From: Eledone cirrhosa
Lineage: Eukaryota > Mollusca > Cephalopoda > Octopoda > Eledonidae
Direction: 5' to 3'
DNA: 64,000 nt
NCBI GenBank assembly: GCA_964016885.1
Contig: OZ024743.1
Coordinates: 193,136,155-193,200,154, forward strand
The translations under genes were made by a program, and so were the position numbers. Below are positions 1 to 10,230 of this stretch, one piece after another. Numbering within the stretch: the first letter of the stretch is position 1; each line of letters starts with the position of its first letter. The notes under the pieces are model-generated. The model ran no database searches. It was not told where the DNA came from and saw nothing but the letters and a program-made list of their open reading frames with translations.

Positions 1-685
1 AACTATAATAGGAAGCCTTACAATAATTTGAAAAACAAAAAAAGAAATAGAACTAGGAATATATTATGGTTCGCTCCTCCTTTCTCATTAAGTATTAAAA
101 CTCCTATTGCTAAATTATTCTTTAAAACTCTAGATAAATGCTTTCCTAGAACACATAGGTGTTACTCAATATTTAATAGACATACTATAAAATTATCGCA
201 TTCCACCACCAGTAATTTAGCGCAGAATATTAATAGAATTGATAATAGAAACTTAAAACCTAACCAGAATACCATTAATAACCAGCAATATCCAATTTAA
301 TAATACGGCTCCTAGGAACTTAAATTTTGATAAATGTAACTGTAGAAATAAATCTAACTGTCCGCTAAATAACAATTGTTTAGTTAAAAATATAGTATAT
401 AATTGTAACATAAAAACTAATTTAAATTCATTTAATTATGTAGGCTCTACCTCCACAGATTTTAAGTCCCGTTTTAATAACCATAAATGCTCTTTTACGA
501 ATATAAATAAAAAATCTTCAACTTCTCTATCTAATTTACTATGGGACCTTAAATCAAAGAACACTAACTATTCTTTACTTTGGAATATTATCTCCAAAGC
601 TCCCCCATTCAATGCTTCATCTGAAAATTGTGCTCTTTGTATAGAAGAACTATTCTTTATATTAAAAAGTAAAACATTCTGTTAA
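1..685 (+). mobile_element. Penelope-like retroelement, 3' end with GIY-YIG endonuclease; broken
   Basis: Frame 1 from the window edge to 300 gives WFAPPFSLSIKTPI and KTLDKCFP, then IFNRHTIKLS, the linker typical after the RT of Penelope-like elements. After a +1 frame change near 298, frame 2 runs to a stop at 683-685. It shows CNCRNKSNCPL, NCLVKNIVYNC, YVGSTSTDFKSRFNNH and LLWDLKSK, the Cys-rich stretch and GIY-YIG nuclease (Y...YVG...R..NH) of these elements. The RT itself would lie left of position 1. One frameshift at least makes this copy dead. Seen: motifs and frame change. Known: GIY-YIG is the Penelope nuclease. Inferred: the subgroup is not decidable here. Confidence 0.85.
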
Positions 686-2430
686 TTTAAGGAATAATCT
701 TTTCAGTTCTTGTAAACATCAGTTGAATTCAATGTTTAAATATATATATATAAAATGTAATACATAACTCATCTTTATTACACCCATCGATAAATCATTA
801 GATTCCTTCATGTGACTGCTTATAACTCTCTTAAAAAAAATTTTTTTCTTGGAAATTTTTCTAGATAAATGTACTGAAAGATTTAAAGAAAATTTTTTTG
901 AAAATTTCTCTGATGGGTATAAGAAAATTATAATTCATATTTTATACTGTGTATTTTATATTTCTATATTCTTATATTTTTTAAATTCATATTTTATATT
1001 GTGTATTTTATATTTCTATATTCTTATATTTTTCAAATGCTTAATATATATATATATATATCAAAATATTTATTTATATATATATATGAGATAAACATAG
1101 TGATTTTGATGTATATGGTATAACCTAAACTTTATACTTTAAATATATTCTATAAATATACTCTTATCAAAGAGTTTTTTTATGGTTTATGCTTTGGATA
1201 TATTCCTATGAAAATTTTAAATATTATAATTTCTATATGTTATGACGTTATAGCAAGCAGACTTATGTTTTAACAGTTGTAACTGTATGACAGCTGAAAT
1301 GAATTTATAAATTTATAACTTACTATAAAATAATATAAGATTCATACTCTAATTACATTATTAAGATGGAAAATTTAAATTTTTAACTTCTTAACCTTAT
1401 AGTATTTAATCCTTAGAGTTACCTGAATTATTAATAAATCACTAACAATTTTCCTTTACGCTGTACTGCTATTATAATACAAATAAGGGATTATTCTTCT
1501 GTAAACTATCTGAATTTCCATGGGCTTAGAATTGTTCGGATACTTTAAACCTACAATTTTTTAATAATTTTTTAATAACTTTTTAATAATCTTAATAATT
1601 TTTTAATAATTAATGATAATAATATATATCTTATTATAATAATAATAATATATATGGTTTTGTAATAATAGTATATTTTTTAATAGTATATATAAATATA
1701 TATAAAAGTTTTTTTAACATACACATTTAAACTACTGATTGAATTGATAAATTATTAATTAAACCCTAGATAAAATTCTTCCACCTATCATTATAATCAA
1801 TCCGACAATTATTCATCTACGATATATTCATTTCTTCGCTTATTCTCTCATAACGTAAACAATAATTACGCTATTACTGTCCTTATAACAAATATTCTCT
1901 CTCACTTAAATATACTCACGTTGTTTCTCTTTCTCCTTTTTTTCCCTCTTCCAATGGCGTAATTTAAATATACTGTTATTTAAACCTTTCCGACACTAAT
2001 TTGCATAATAAACCAACAATAAATCTAATATTTCCACTATCCGGGAGACTCCAACCGTGAAGGTTGCATTTTTCAGGCCATGTCAATATTTATTTATAAA
2101 ACTAATCTATATTATATTTTATCTGATGAAAGTGTACCATAATCTGCCTTGGTGGCTCTTGAAATATGTATAATGAAATAAATATGGTTTTATAAATATA
2201 GTTTCCATTTGTTAACAAATTAATTGGAGTAAATATACAATATATTGAGTGCTTTATATCAGTTATAAAAATATTTTGCTTGTTGTATCCCAACAAATTA
2301 AATATAACCTCTACACATATATATATATACACATAGAGTATATGTGATATTTTTCATTATTGGTATGTCAATTAACTCATTTTCTGTATGTTAAAGTATT
2401 ATAGTCTTGTTATGCACTACACATATATGT
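686..2430. other. AT-rich spacer, no gene seen
   Basis: Very AT-rich, with short ATT/TAA and TA runs (about 1560-1700) and no coding signal or recognisable repeat family. Small ORFs here are runs of I/Y/F codons from low-complexity sequence. Confidence 0.6.
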
Positions 2431-3410
2431 GTAGTGGGATCATAGGTAGACTAACAGAGAAGGTAGGTTTCATATGTGACAGGTGCAACTGTAAGGTTGC
2501 TTGTGAAATAAACTCCCTCAAACATTCAGAAGGTTCACTGGAAGTAGGAGATAGCTTTTGGTATCTATATGACCTCATTAGCGGTGGAAGGGAATATACC
2601 GAAAGAGCTGTGGCCAGAGTGCAAACAGGGTAGAATAAGTTCAGGGAGCTGTTACTTCTGTTGACAACAAATAGTTTCTGAGAGTGAAGAGCAGATTGTA
2701 TGATGTTTGTATTTGAATTGCAGTATTGCATAGCAGTGAGATGTGGGCCTTGAATGCAGAAGATCTGTGATGACTGGAATGAAATGAAGCATACATGCTC
2801 CACTGGATGGGTAATGTTAGAGTCCATGAACAACAGCGCACAAATGAGCTGAGAGTAAAATTGAGTATGAGTGGAATTGAATGTATTTGTGCTGTTACAG
2901 ACATATGATGTATAAGGAGAGTGAGAGTTATATAACGTGCTGAAAACTTGAAGTTGATGGAACGTGTGGAGATGAAGATAGATGTGGGATGAATTTGTGA
3001 AAAATAACCTCAAGAAACTGAATTTTATGAAAGAGATGACACTAAGCTGTGCTGACTGACAACTTGCCATACTAGAGAAGACCCACTCACTAATTCAAAT
3101 GTTGCAATGCTAAAAGTAAATATGGTGAGAGATCAGAGAATGCCCGTAGAAAAGGTTCCTTTTAGCCTGCAATGGAGAAATCAATCTTAGAAATATTGGT
3201 GCCACGTTGGAACATACACAGAGTACCCTTGTAAAGTGGTAATGAACAGACTGAGACAACATCATATTGAGGACCCTTTGGCCCTGTCAAGTATTTATCA
3301 ATCTCTTGTGTCATTGCAACAATAAAAAGTACCCGGTACATTCTGTAAAGTGGTTGATGTTAGGAAGGTCATTCAGCTGTAGAAACCATGCCAAAATATA
3401 ACAATTACAT
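2430..3410 (+). pseudogene. Decayed LINE 3' end (RTE-like), C-terminal part and tail
   Basis: The plus strand reads IIGRLTEKVGFICDRCNCK, then SLEVGDSFWYLYDLISGG and AVARVQTG. These match the zinc-finger end and the [15 protein letters not shown] / [13 protein letters not shown] region of the intact LINE at 50,251-53,481. Several stops follow. The section 3190-3400 resembles the element's 3' tail (the GTAAAGTGGT unit and AGGAAGG-CATTCAGCTGTAGAAACC). This is an old copy with no coding capacity. Confidence 0.75.
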
Positions 3411-3589
3411 ATATACATACACACACACACAGATATATTCCTCAAACATAACTTTGTTACAGTCTGATGAAGAAAATGAATAATACTTATTCTGTCTGAA
3501 ACATGAGTTATACACTAACGTTCCTTATTATTATTATCATTATTAATTCGGAAGAGCTTCAGAAAAGTCTGGAATATACATATATTAGA

Positions 3590-4125
3590 CGGGTTTGTCC
3601 CACTTAAGGCAAGTTGGGTCGGGTGACCGTGTCTTGCTCGTATAGGATTGTTTCTTGCTGGTTTTCTATGGTGGGATGCCCTTCCTAGTACCAAACACAT
3701 TTATAGTGTGTACTGGGTGCTTTTTACTTTTTCTCCTACACAACCACCTTACAGTGTAGACTGGGTGCTTTTTGTTGTGACACCTACACGACCACTTTAC
3801 AGTGTGGGCTGGATGTTTTATGGTACCAACATAACTTTACAGAGAAAGGGTGGTGTGGGTGGAAGTGGGAGGAAGGTGTAATTGGATTAAGAGCTGCTTA
3901 CTGACTGTAGGTTTAAGTTTGTACTTAAGGGAAGGTGGATCTTCTGTATTACTGCATAGTGCCAAATATCTTGTAAACTGCATCTGATCCTTCTTATGCC
4001 TAATTTGCTATTTGTGTATATTATTATTATACATCCATCGGAGCATGCATACTTCATTCCTTTCCAATCTGCGCAAATCCTCTGCACACAATGACCAGGT
4101 CTCACTACCATGTAACATTGCTGTT
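3590..4125 (-). pseudogene. Decayed LINE 3' end (RTE-like), minus strand
   Basis: 3590-3885 is the reverse complement of the LINE tail (GGGATGCCCTTCCTAGTACC, with repeated ACAGTGT-GGGTGCTTTTT units). 3887-4111 on the minus strand carries eroded C-terminal codons of the RT protein: ICADWKGMKYACSDG corresponds to the [14 protein letters not shown] region, with stops and frame changes around it. Confidence 0.65.
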
Positions 4126-5309
4126 AGATATATATATATATATATATATATCATCCCCATTTAATTTTCATTTTCCCACACTAGCATGGGTTTGATGAGT
4201 TGTCACGTTGTGAGACAAGCCAGATCAGATGACCATGTTTTTCTTATATCAAACGTATATACACTAAATTACAATTACCTTGTTCTATCTAACTATCTAT
4301 CTATATTAGGACTACCATTGAGATTTGTGGTTTTTCTTATCCAAAAATAGATACATCTGTTAGGCAAACAGACAAATAGAGAGGTGGATAGGTAGGTAGG
4401 TAGGAAGATAGATATACAGGCAGTTAGCTAAGGATAGCATAGTTGACCACTGACCTGCTAGTCAACACAGTGAGAATGAGAAAGCTAAGTAGAGTTGAAG
4501 ATATCAAATTATCATTTTCTTGTCAAAGTTAACACAGAGAGGTTGTCATGTGACTCTTGTGTTTTATTTATAAAGATAAATATTTGAAATGTAGTTGTCA
4601 CACCATAAATGACTATAATGATAGTTGAGAAAACCATGTAAAGTACTCCTGGAGGCAGTAAAAAAGTGGACAGAAGCACCTGTACACACACACACACACA
4701 CACACAATTTATTTATACATTAGTTTGACATAATTCTGTTTTGATTCTGATGGAATCCAATTTGTAATCAGATTCCTTTGGAATCAAAATGGAATTAATT
4801 CTGCTAAACTAATATACAAATACAGTTTATATTGCACATTCTACACTTGAAGTATTGAGTACTTTAATTTGTATCTGTAAGCATTGTTTACATGAACAAA
4901 AGAGATTATATATATATATATATATAGTGTTGGTACCATCTCATGTGACAAACTCTTTCGTAGTTGTGTTACAATAAATCACACCTACTACACTCTGCAA
5001 AGTAGTAGAGCCAATGACAGGAAAAAATGCACCCAGTCCACTCTGTAAAGTGGTAGCAGTGTTTTACTTGCTTCAGTTCTCAAACTGTGATGCTGGGGCA
5101 CCATTTTCAAGTGTTTTGTTGACCATGCCAACCCCAGTACTTAGTTTGCTACTTATTTTGTTGATCTCTATTTGTTGAACAAAAGTTATGTGACATAAAC
5201 AAAAGCTGTATAGATGCAGACACAGAAACACACACATATAAATATACAATGGGTTTCCACACAGTTTCAGCCTACTAAATTCCACTTACACATGTATTGG
5301 TAAACACAA
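4126..5309. other. Spacer with microsatellites and a LINE/SINE tail scrap
   Basis: TA repeats lie at 4126-4152 and 4907-4926, a CA run at 4684-4706 and a GGTA run near 4390. Bases 4985-5060 look like the GTAAAGTGGT tail unit of the LINE/SINE. No gene was seen. Confidence 0.6.
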
Positions 5310-5707
5310 GGGGGCACATGGCTTAGTGATTAGAGCATTGGCCTTGCAATCGAAAGGTTGTGAGTTCAACTCTCAGACCGGGTGATGTGTTGTTTCCTTG
5401 AGCAAGACACTTTATTTCACATTGCTCCAGTTTACTCAGCTGTAGAAATGAGATGATAGGGACTGGGGTCCCTATCATTCCACTGCAAAGTGGTCGTGGA
5501 GGTGCCACGGCAAAAAAGCACCCAGCCCACAGTGCAAAGTGGATGTGTAGGTGCCACGGAAAAAAAGCACCCAGCACTCACTGTAAATGAGGTTGGTGTT
5601 AGGAAGGGCATCCAGCTGTAGAAATCAAGCCAGAATCAGTTCCTGTCCCACCCTTGCAAGCAAGGAAAAGCGGACGTAAAATGATGATGATGATGATGAT
5701 GATGATG
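5310..5707 (+). mobile_element. Full tRNA-derived SINE ending in (GAT)n
   Basis: The head, about 5310-5385, is tRNA-like. It has an A-box stretch TGGCTTAGTGATTAGAGCA and a B-box stretch GGTTGTGAGTTCAACTC, so it would carry an internal RNA polymerase III promoter. A body with two 47-bp-like units (AAGTGGT..GCCACGG..AAAAAGCACCCAG) follows. The tail reads GTCCCACCCTTGCAAGCAAG, then GGAAAAGCGGACGTAAAATG, then GAT repeats. That tail is shared with the LINE at 21,120-22,480. A closely similar copy lies at 48,893-49,230 on the other strand. Confidence 0.88.
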
Positions 5708-6089
5708 AAGGCTATTTATTATAGAAGATAACTGCCCAACGTGCCATGCAATGAGATTGAACCTGAAATTACATAGTCCAATAACATACTGATGTGATTC
5801 ACTGGATTTCTAAGGAAAAAAATTCATGAAAAAAATAAAGAGCAAATATCAAAAATAAGTTAAAGCTGACTTAGGAAGGAATTGAACTCAGAACTGAGAG
5901 GTAGAAAACATTTAGTCAAGCACATTCATCTTTTGGTTTCAACAACCACAACAGGGACACATGATGTATTTGCATAAAAGTTTAATGAGATGCTGACAGA
6001 GCTAGAAATGACATCCAGCAGGTTCACTAAGGGAAAAAACAACCCTTATCCCTAAGAACAATGATACAGCAAACCTTCAAAACATCTAT
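5708..6089. other. Spacer, no gene seen
   Basis: AT-rich sequence between a SINE and the piggyBac relic. I could not identify a terminal inverted repeat for the transposon here. Confidence 0.5.
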
Positions 6090-7076
6090 TGATGAAGCTA
6101 TGACTGCCTTCACCAGACAACTGGTCCTCAAACAGTACATTCCATTGAAGACTACAAAATGTGGGATAAAGGTGTAAATGTGGGCTGATCTCCAGAATGG
6201 TTATGTGAACGACTTCTAAGTTTATACTGGGAAAATTTCAAATCAGCCTGAACAAGAGCTTGAAGAAAGAGTTGTGAAGGACCTCACAAGAGATATTTAG
6301 AGACAAAACCCCCATGTGTATTGTGATAATTTCTTTTCATCTGTAAAATTCTTTGAGGAACTTCTACAGAATGTGACTTATGCTTGTGGGACAATACATA
6401 AACATAGAAGAGGCATGCCAAAAGCTATCACATCAGCCAAATTGAAAAAAAACAAGGTGACTTGATTAAAAAACAAATAGGGAACCTTGTGGCAACAGCC
6501 TGGCATAAGATGACCATAACACTGCTGACAACCAATGCCAGTCTAAATAACTGTCCGGTGAAAACAAAAGTCCAGAGGATCCCACAATGTGCCATGTCCA
6601 AGAGCAATAAAAAAAATTATACTGAGCACATGAATGGTATGGACCATGCAGACCAGTTAAGAGTCACCTACTGCATTGGAAGGAAGTCCAACAAATGGTG
6701 GAAATATCTATTTTATTTTATTGTTGATGTGGCTATATGTTTATCGTCTGTGCTGATAAAAGAGTCACCAAATCACAAGCTCCTGCCTAAAAAAGGCATG
6801 AACAACATTTATACTTAGTTGGTTTTCAGAATGAATCTGGCCCATCAACTAATCAGTGACTTTTCTTATAAAAGAAAAAGGTCTCCAGAGGAAGTTCCCC
6901 TGGTACAGGGTGCTATGCACTGGTCTTGTAGACTTGGGAAAAGAAAACTTATAAACAGTGTTCCAAACAGAACATTAGGAGGGGACCATAAAACAGGATG
7001 TGAACAGTGCAAGGTGAACCTCTGCATCAGCTGTTTCAAACCGTATCATCTTGAACATTTCCAGCAATTGATATAA
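6090..7076 (+). pseudogene. piggyBac-type transposase relic (DDE_Tnp_1_7)
   Basis: Reading across stops gives DEAMTAF, LKQYIPLKTTKCG, NGYVNDF, VYTGKISNQ, ERVVKDLTRDI, HVYCDNFFSS and YACGTIHKHRRGMPK, all in piggyBac order; the D of DEAM and of DNFF are expected catalytic positions. A later part carries GMDHADQLR, GRKSNKWWKYLFYF and a C-terminal zinc ribbon CEQCKVNLCISCFKPYH. Internal stops lie near 6178, 6219 and 6298, with frame changes near 6462 and 6818, so no transposase can be made. The N-terminal part was not found. TTAA-bounded MITEs elsewhere in the window are of the kind such a transposase would move. Confidence 0.88.
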
Positions 7077-7079
7077 ACA

Positions 7080-8015
7080 AACTTCCATTTACATATGTAA
7101 CAAAGTTAAAGAAAATAAGTTGTTTTTAATGTTTTTGTTCATATTTTATGATACTAAATTGTTTATTTAATTTAATGAACCGTAAATATAATGAACTTTT
7201 TTGCAATTTCCTTTAAAAAAATTAGTTTTGAAACTTCACTGAAAATTTCATGTTTTTATCTTTATTATTTATAAACTTAGAGCAATTTTTGTAAAGGCAT
7301 ATTAAATATCTATCAATTTTCACTATTTGGCTTAGGGAACTAGTGTCAAGATTATCATAGTATTGTTCAGGGAGGTAATCAGTGGTGGCAGTGATAGCCA
7401 TCAAGGAAGAAATATTTGATCAAAATAGAATATATCCATAGACATGATAGAGATGGGAGATTTACATACACTGAAACTTATGCCAACAATATAAAATACC
7501 AACAGTAAAAAGGTGATACGGATATACACCAGAAAAGGTGTTAGAGAATGAAAAATCAATCATACACACAGACAAGGACATTAAAGCTAACCAACCAGAT
7601 ATTAAAGTCAATGACCACAAAAAAAAAAAAAAAGTCTTCTAATTGATGTATCTATCCCTACAGAATATATATATATAAAAAAAAAATGAAGGGATTATCC
7701 AAATATAAAGATATGGAGATAAAAATAACCAAATGTTGATGATGAAAACAAAGAATCCCTATAATAATAATAGGCATTCTGAGAATGACAAAAATAAAAA
7801 AAAATTCCACAAACAGATACATAACCAAAATCCTATGACTTATATAAAAACTATATACAGCATACAGAAAATAGCACTACTAGGCACTATACACATATGA
7901 AAAGTTCTCTCAATATAATAGAAATAACAACACTGCACACACCCAAGGCACACAGAGCTGTACTCTGTAATGCAGTGATTACACACAATAGTAATGGTTT
8001 CTGATTTATGCACAA
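7080..8015. other. A-rich spacer, no gene seen
   Basis: It has A runs (7620-7633, 7677-7686) and ATA/TAA stretches. No ORF with coding character was found on either strand. Confidence 0.55.
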
Positions 8016-8019
8016 GACC

Positions 8020-8510
8020 AGCATTTTTTTGGGGAAGCGGAATGTCAATTAAATCAACCCCAGCACGTGACTGGTGCTTTATTTTATTGACTCTGTAAGG
8101 ATGAAAAGCAAAGCTAACCTCAGCAAGATTTGAACTCAGAACGTAAAGGGCCGTAACTCCATGTCACTAAGGATGTTGTCAGATGTTCTACTGATTCTGC
8201 CAATCCACCGCCCTATTACACATAATAATAATTGTTTCTACTTTTGACACAAGGCCAGCAATTACCCAGTACATTACTGGTACTTTATTTTATCGACCCC
8301 GTAAGGATGAAAGGCAAAGTTAACCTCAGCGGGATTACACATAATAATAATAATAGTGGTTTCTGATTTAGACACAAGGCCAACAGTTTTTGGGGAAGGG
8401 AAATTTACTCCAGTATGTAACTGGTATTTTATTTTATCAACCCTGTAAGGATGAGAGGCAAAATTCACCTCAGTGGGATTTGAATTCAGAACATTAAGAG
8501 CAAGAACAAA
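8020..8510 (-). repeat. Cluster of three partial SINE copies (type B), minus strand
   Basis: Segments at about 8020-8215, 8230-8340 and 8345-8510 each read as the reverse of the type B SINE 3' half (GGTACTTTATTTTATCGACC, CCGTAAGGATGAAAGGCAAA, ACCTCAGCGGGATT). They look like successive insertions or a local triplication, with different degrees of decay. A further scrap lies at 8660-8720. Confidence 0.75.
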
Positions 8511-9242
8511 TACTACAAAGCTTTTTCCTCTAATGCCCCAATGATTCTACTAATCTACCATAATAATGATAATAATAATTACAATAATGCTTTCTTTATT
8601 AACCACAGAGGTTGACTTAAAGTATAACATTAAGGACAGTATAAGATAATTACAATAATAATAATAATTTTTGATTTAAGCACAAGGCCAACAGATTTGG
8701 AGGAGGGGAAAGTCAATTAATGATAGTAATAGCAATTAAAAAATTTGGCTTGTTTTAAAATAAATGTGATTAAACTCACCTGAGATTGACAAGGTGAATG
8801 TGCACATAAGACATTGCTGTGATAGCCACACCTGGTAAGGCAAAGGAGTACCTTATTTGCCCCTGGCCTCAGGCCTTGAGCATAGCACAGATGATTAGGC
8901 TATAACAAAAGAATGATAATACATTCCGAAAGTGAGTAAGAGTGAGACACAAGACTAAACAACACAAATGGAGAAGTGAGCTTGCAGTGCAATTATGATG
9001 CAGGGTAATAGCTCATCAGAAGGATACTGTTTGTAATCAATAATTTGTTATAATCTACACAGATCCAGTTTTCTTTCTCTAAAAAGATCTTCAGTTTTAT
9101 ATATACTTTTGAAATCCCTTTCGTTTTGAAACCTTCACTGAAAATGTCATCTTTTTATCTTTATTATTTATAAACTTAGAGCGATCCAGAATATATTCAG
9201 ATTTTGTTTTTTGTTCTTAACATTATATTTTTGAGGCAGGCA

Positions 9243-9243
<1 letters not shown>

Positions 9244-9280
<37 letters not shown>

Positions 9281-9441
9281 CGAAGGAAATGTGGTAAGGA
9301 ACCAGGTGGACCATAATGCACCAAAGTACTCAATACTTAGGGTAGTAGAGTGGGTAATAGGAACCAGTAAGACCCCGACGGCTTGATTAGCCATCACAAC
9401 GTCGAAACGGCTTGAGCTCAGCCGTCGGGGTCTTACTGGTT

Positions 9442-9481
<40 letters not shown>
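9244..9481. repeat. TA-bracketed foldback element, copy 1
   Basis: (TA)n at 9244-9280 and 9445-9481 bracket a conserved left part, 9282-9358 (…GGTAGTAGAGTGGGTAATAG), and a perfect 25-bp inverted repeat with arms at 9359-9383 and 9420-9444. The loop is 36 nt. A second member with a different stem lies at 48,577-48,745. Confidence 0.8.
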
Positions 9482-9485
<4 letters not shown>

Positions 9486-10002
9486 TGCTGGAAGCAGACA
9501 CATGCAAAGCTGGTATTAGAGCAGCACCAGATGTAAAATGTAGGCTCCAAAAGCATGTAAGAAGTTAAATCTAAATTCCATTTCGGACTGTTTATTATGT
9601 ATTTCATTAATTAATGTGGAATACCTATGATTTATGCATGGATTCTGGGTACACACAAGTAGTGTACTAAATGTAATACAAAATTTCAAAAGAACTAAAT
9701 ATGAAAGAGTTTTAGTTCTTTTAAGCCTCTTCAAAATTATAGGCCAAAGAAAATTAGCCTAACTGCAGGAAGCTAGGACACTACTTCACTACAACTCTAA
9801 GTTCCACACTTGATGTTCATTTAAGTGACAGTTGGAAATAAATTTTCAACTGCCTTCTGTAGAAACAGCTAGTAAAAACTAGTAAGGAACTAGAGTAGCA
9901 ATATGAATAAGCTATAGCTTCAGCAAATATTTAACTATATGATAATATTGAGTACACCCTTGTTTTCACACACATACAAACCTACTGTTTGAGACTAGTT
10001 AA

Positions 10003-10226
10003 CCTGTTCATTACTACATTTCTAATGAGATACACAGTATTTGAATTGATTAATGAAGAATTTGGAAGAATTTATTAAAATTATGAATTATTTCAATGTT
10101 ATAATAGTATTTGTAACAAGGCTTAACAAAAAGTTCTCATATCAAATTATGTTGGAACCTTTCAAAATGGGTGATTTTGTTTCTATAGAACCAGATGTAG
10201 TTTTGGGTAGGCTGGTACCAAAAGAG
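10003..10226 (+). mobile_element. TTAA-bounded MITE, family B
   Basis: TTAA lies at 9999-10002 and 10227-10230. The interior starts CCTGTTCATTACTACA and ends GGCTGGTACCAAAAGAG, the ends shared by the other family B copies (13.9, 28.4, 36.2, 45.9 and 63.9 kb). TTAA target sites with CCC…GGG ends are a piggyBac signature. The 67-codon ORF inside is incidental. Confidence 0.7.
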
Positions 10227-10230
10227 TTAA

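Noticed and set aside
2417..3070. 217-codon minus-strand ORF
   Set aside because: It is antisense to a decayed plus-strand LINE 3' end. Its residues have no domain and mirror the shadows of other LINE copies.
5310..5385. Possible tRNA gene
   Set aside because: A and B boxes are present, but no acceptor stem closes it, and the sequence continues into a SINE body and GAT tail. The same head recurs at 48.9-49.2 kb and 56.7-56.9 kb.
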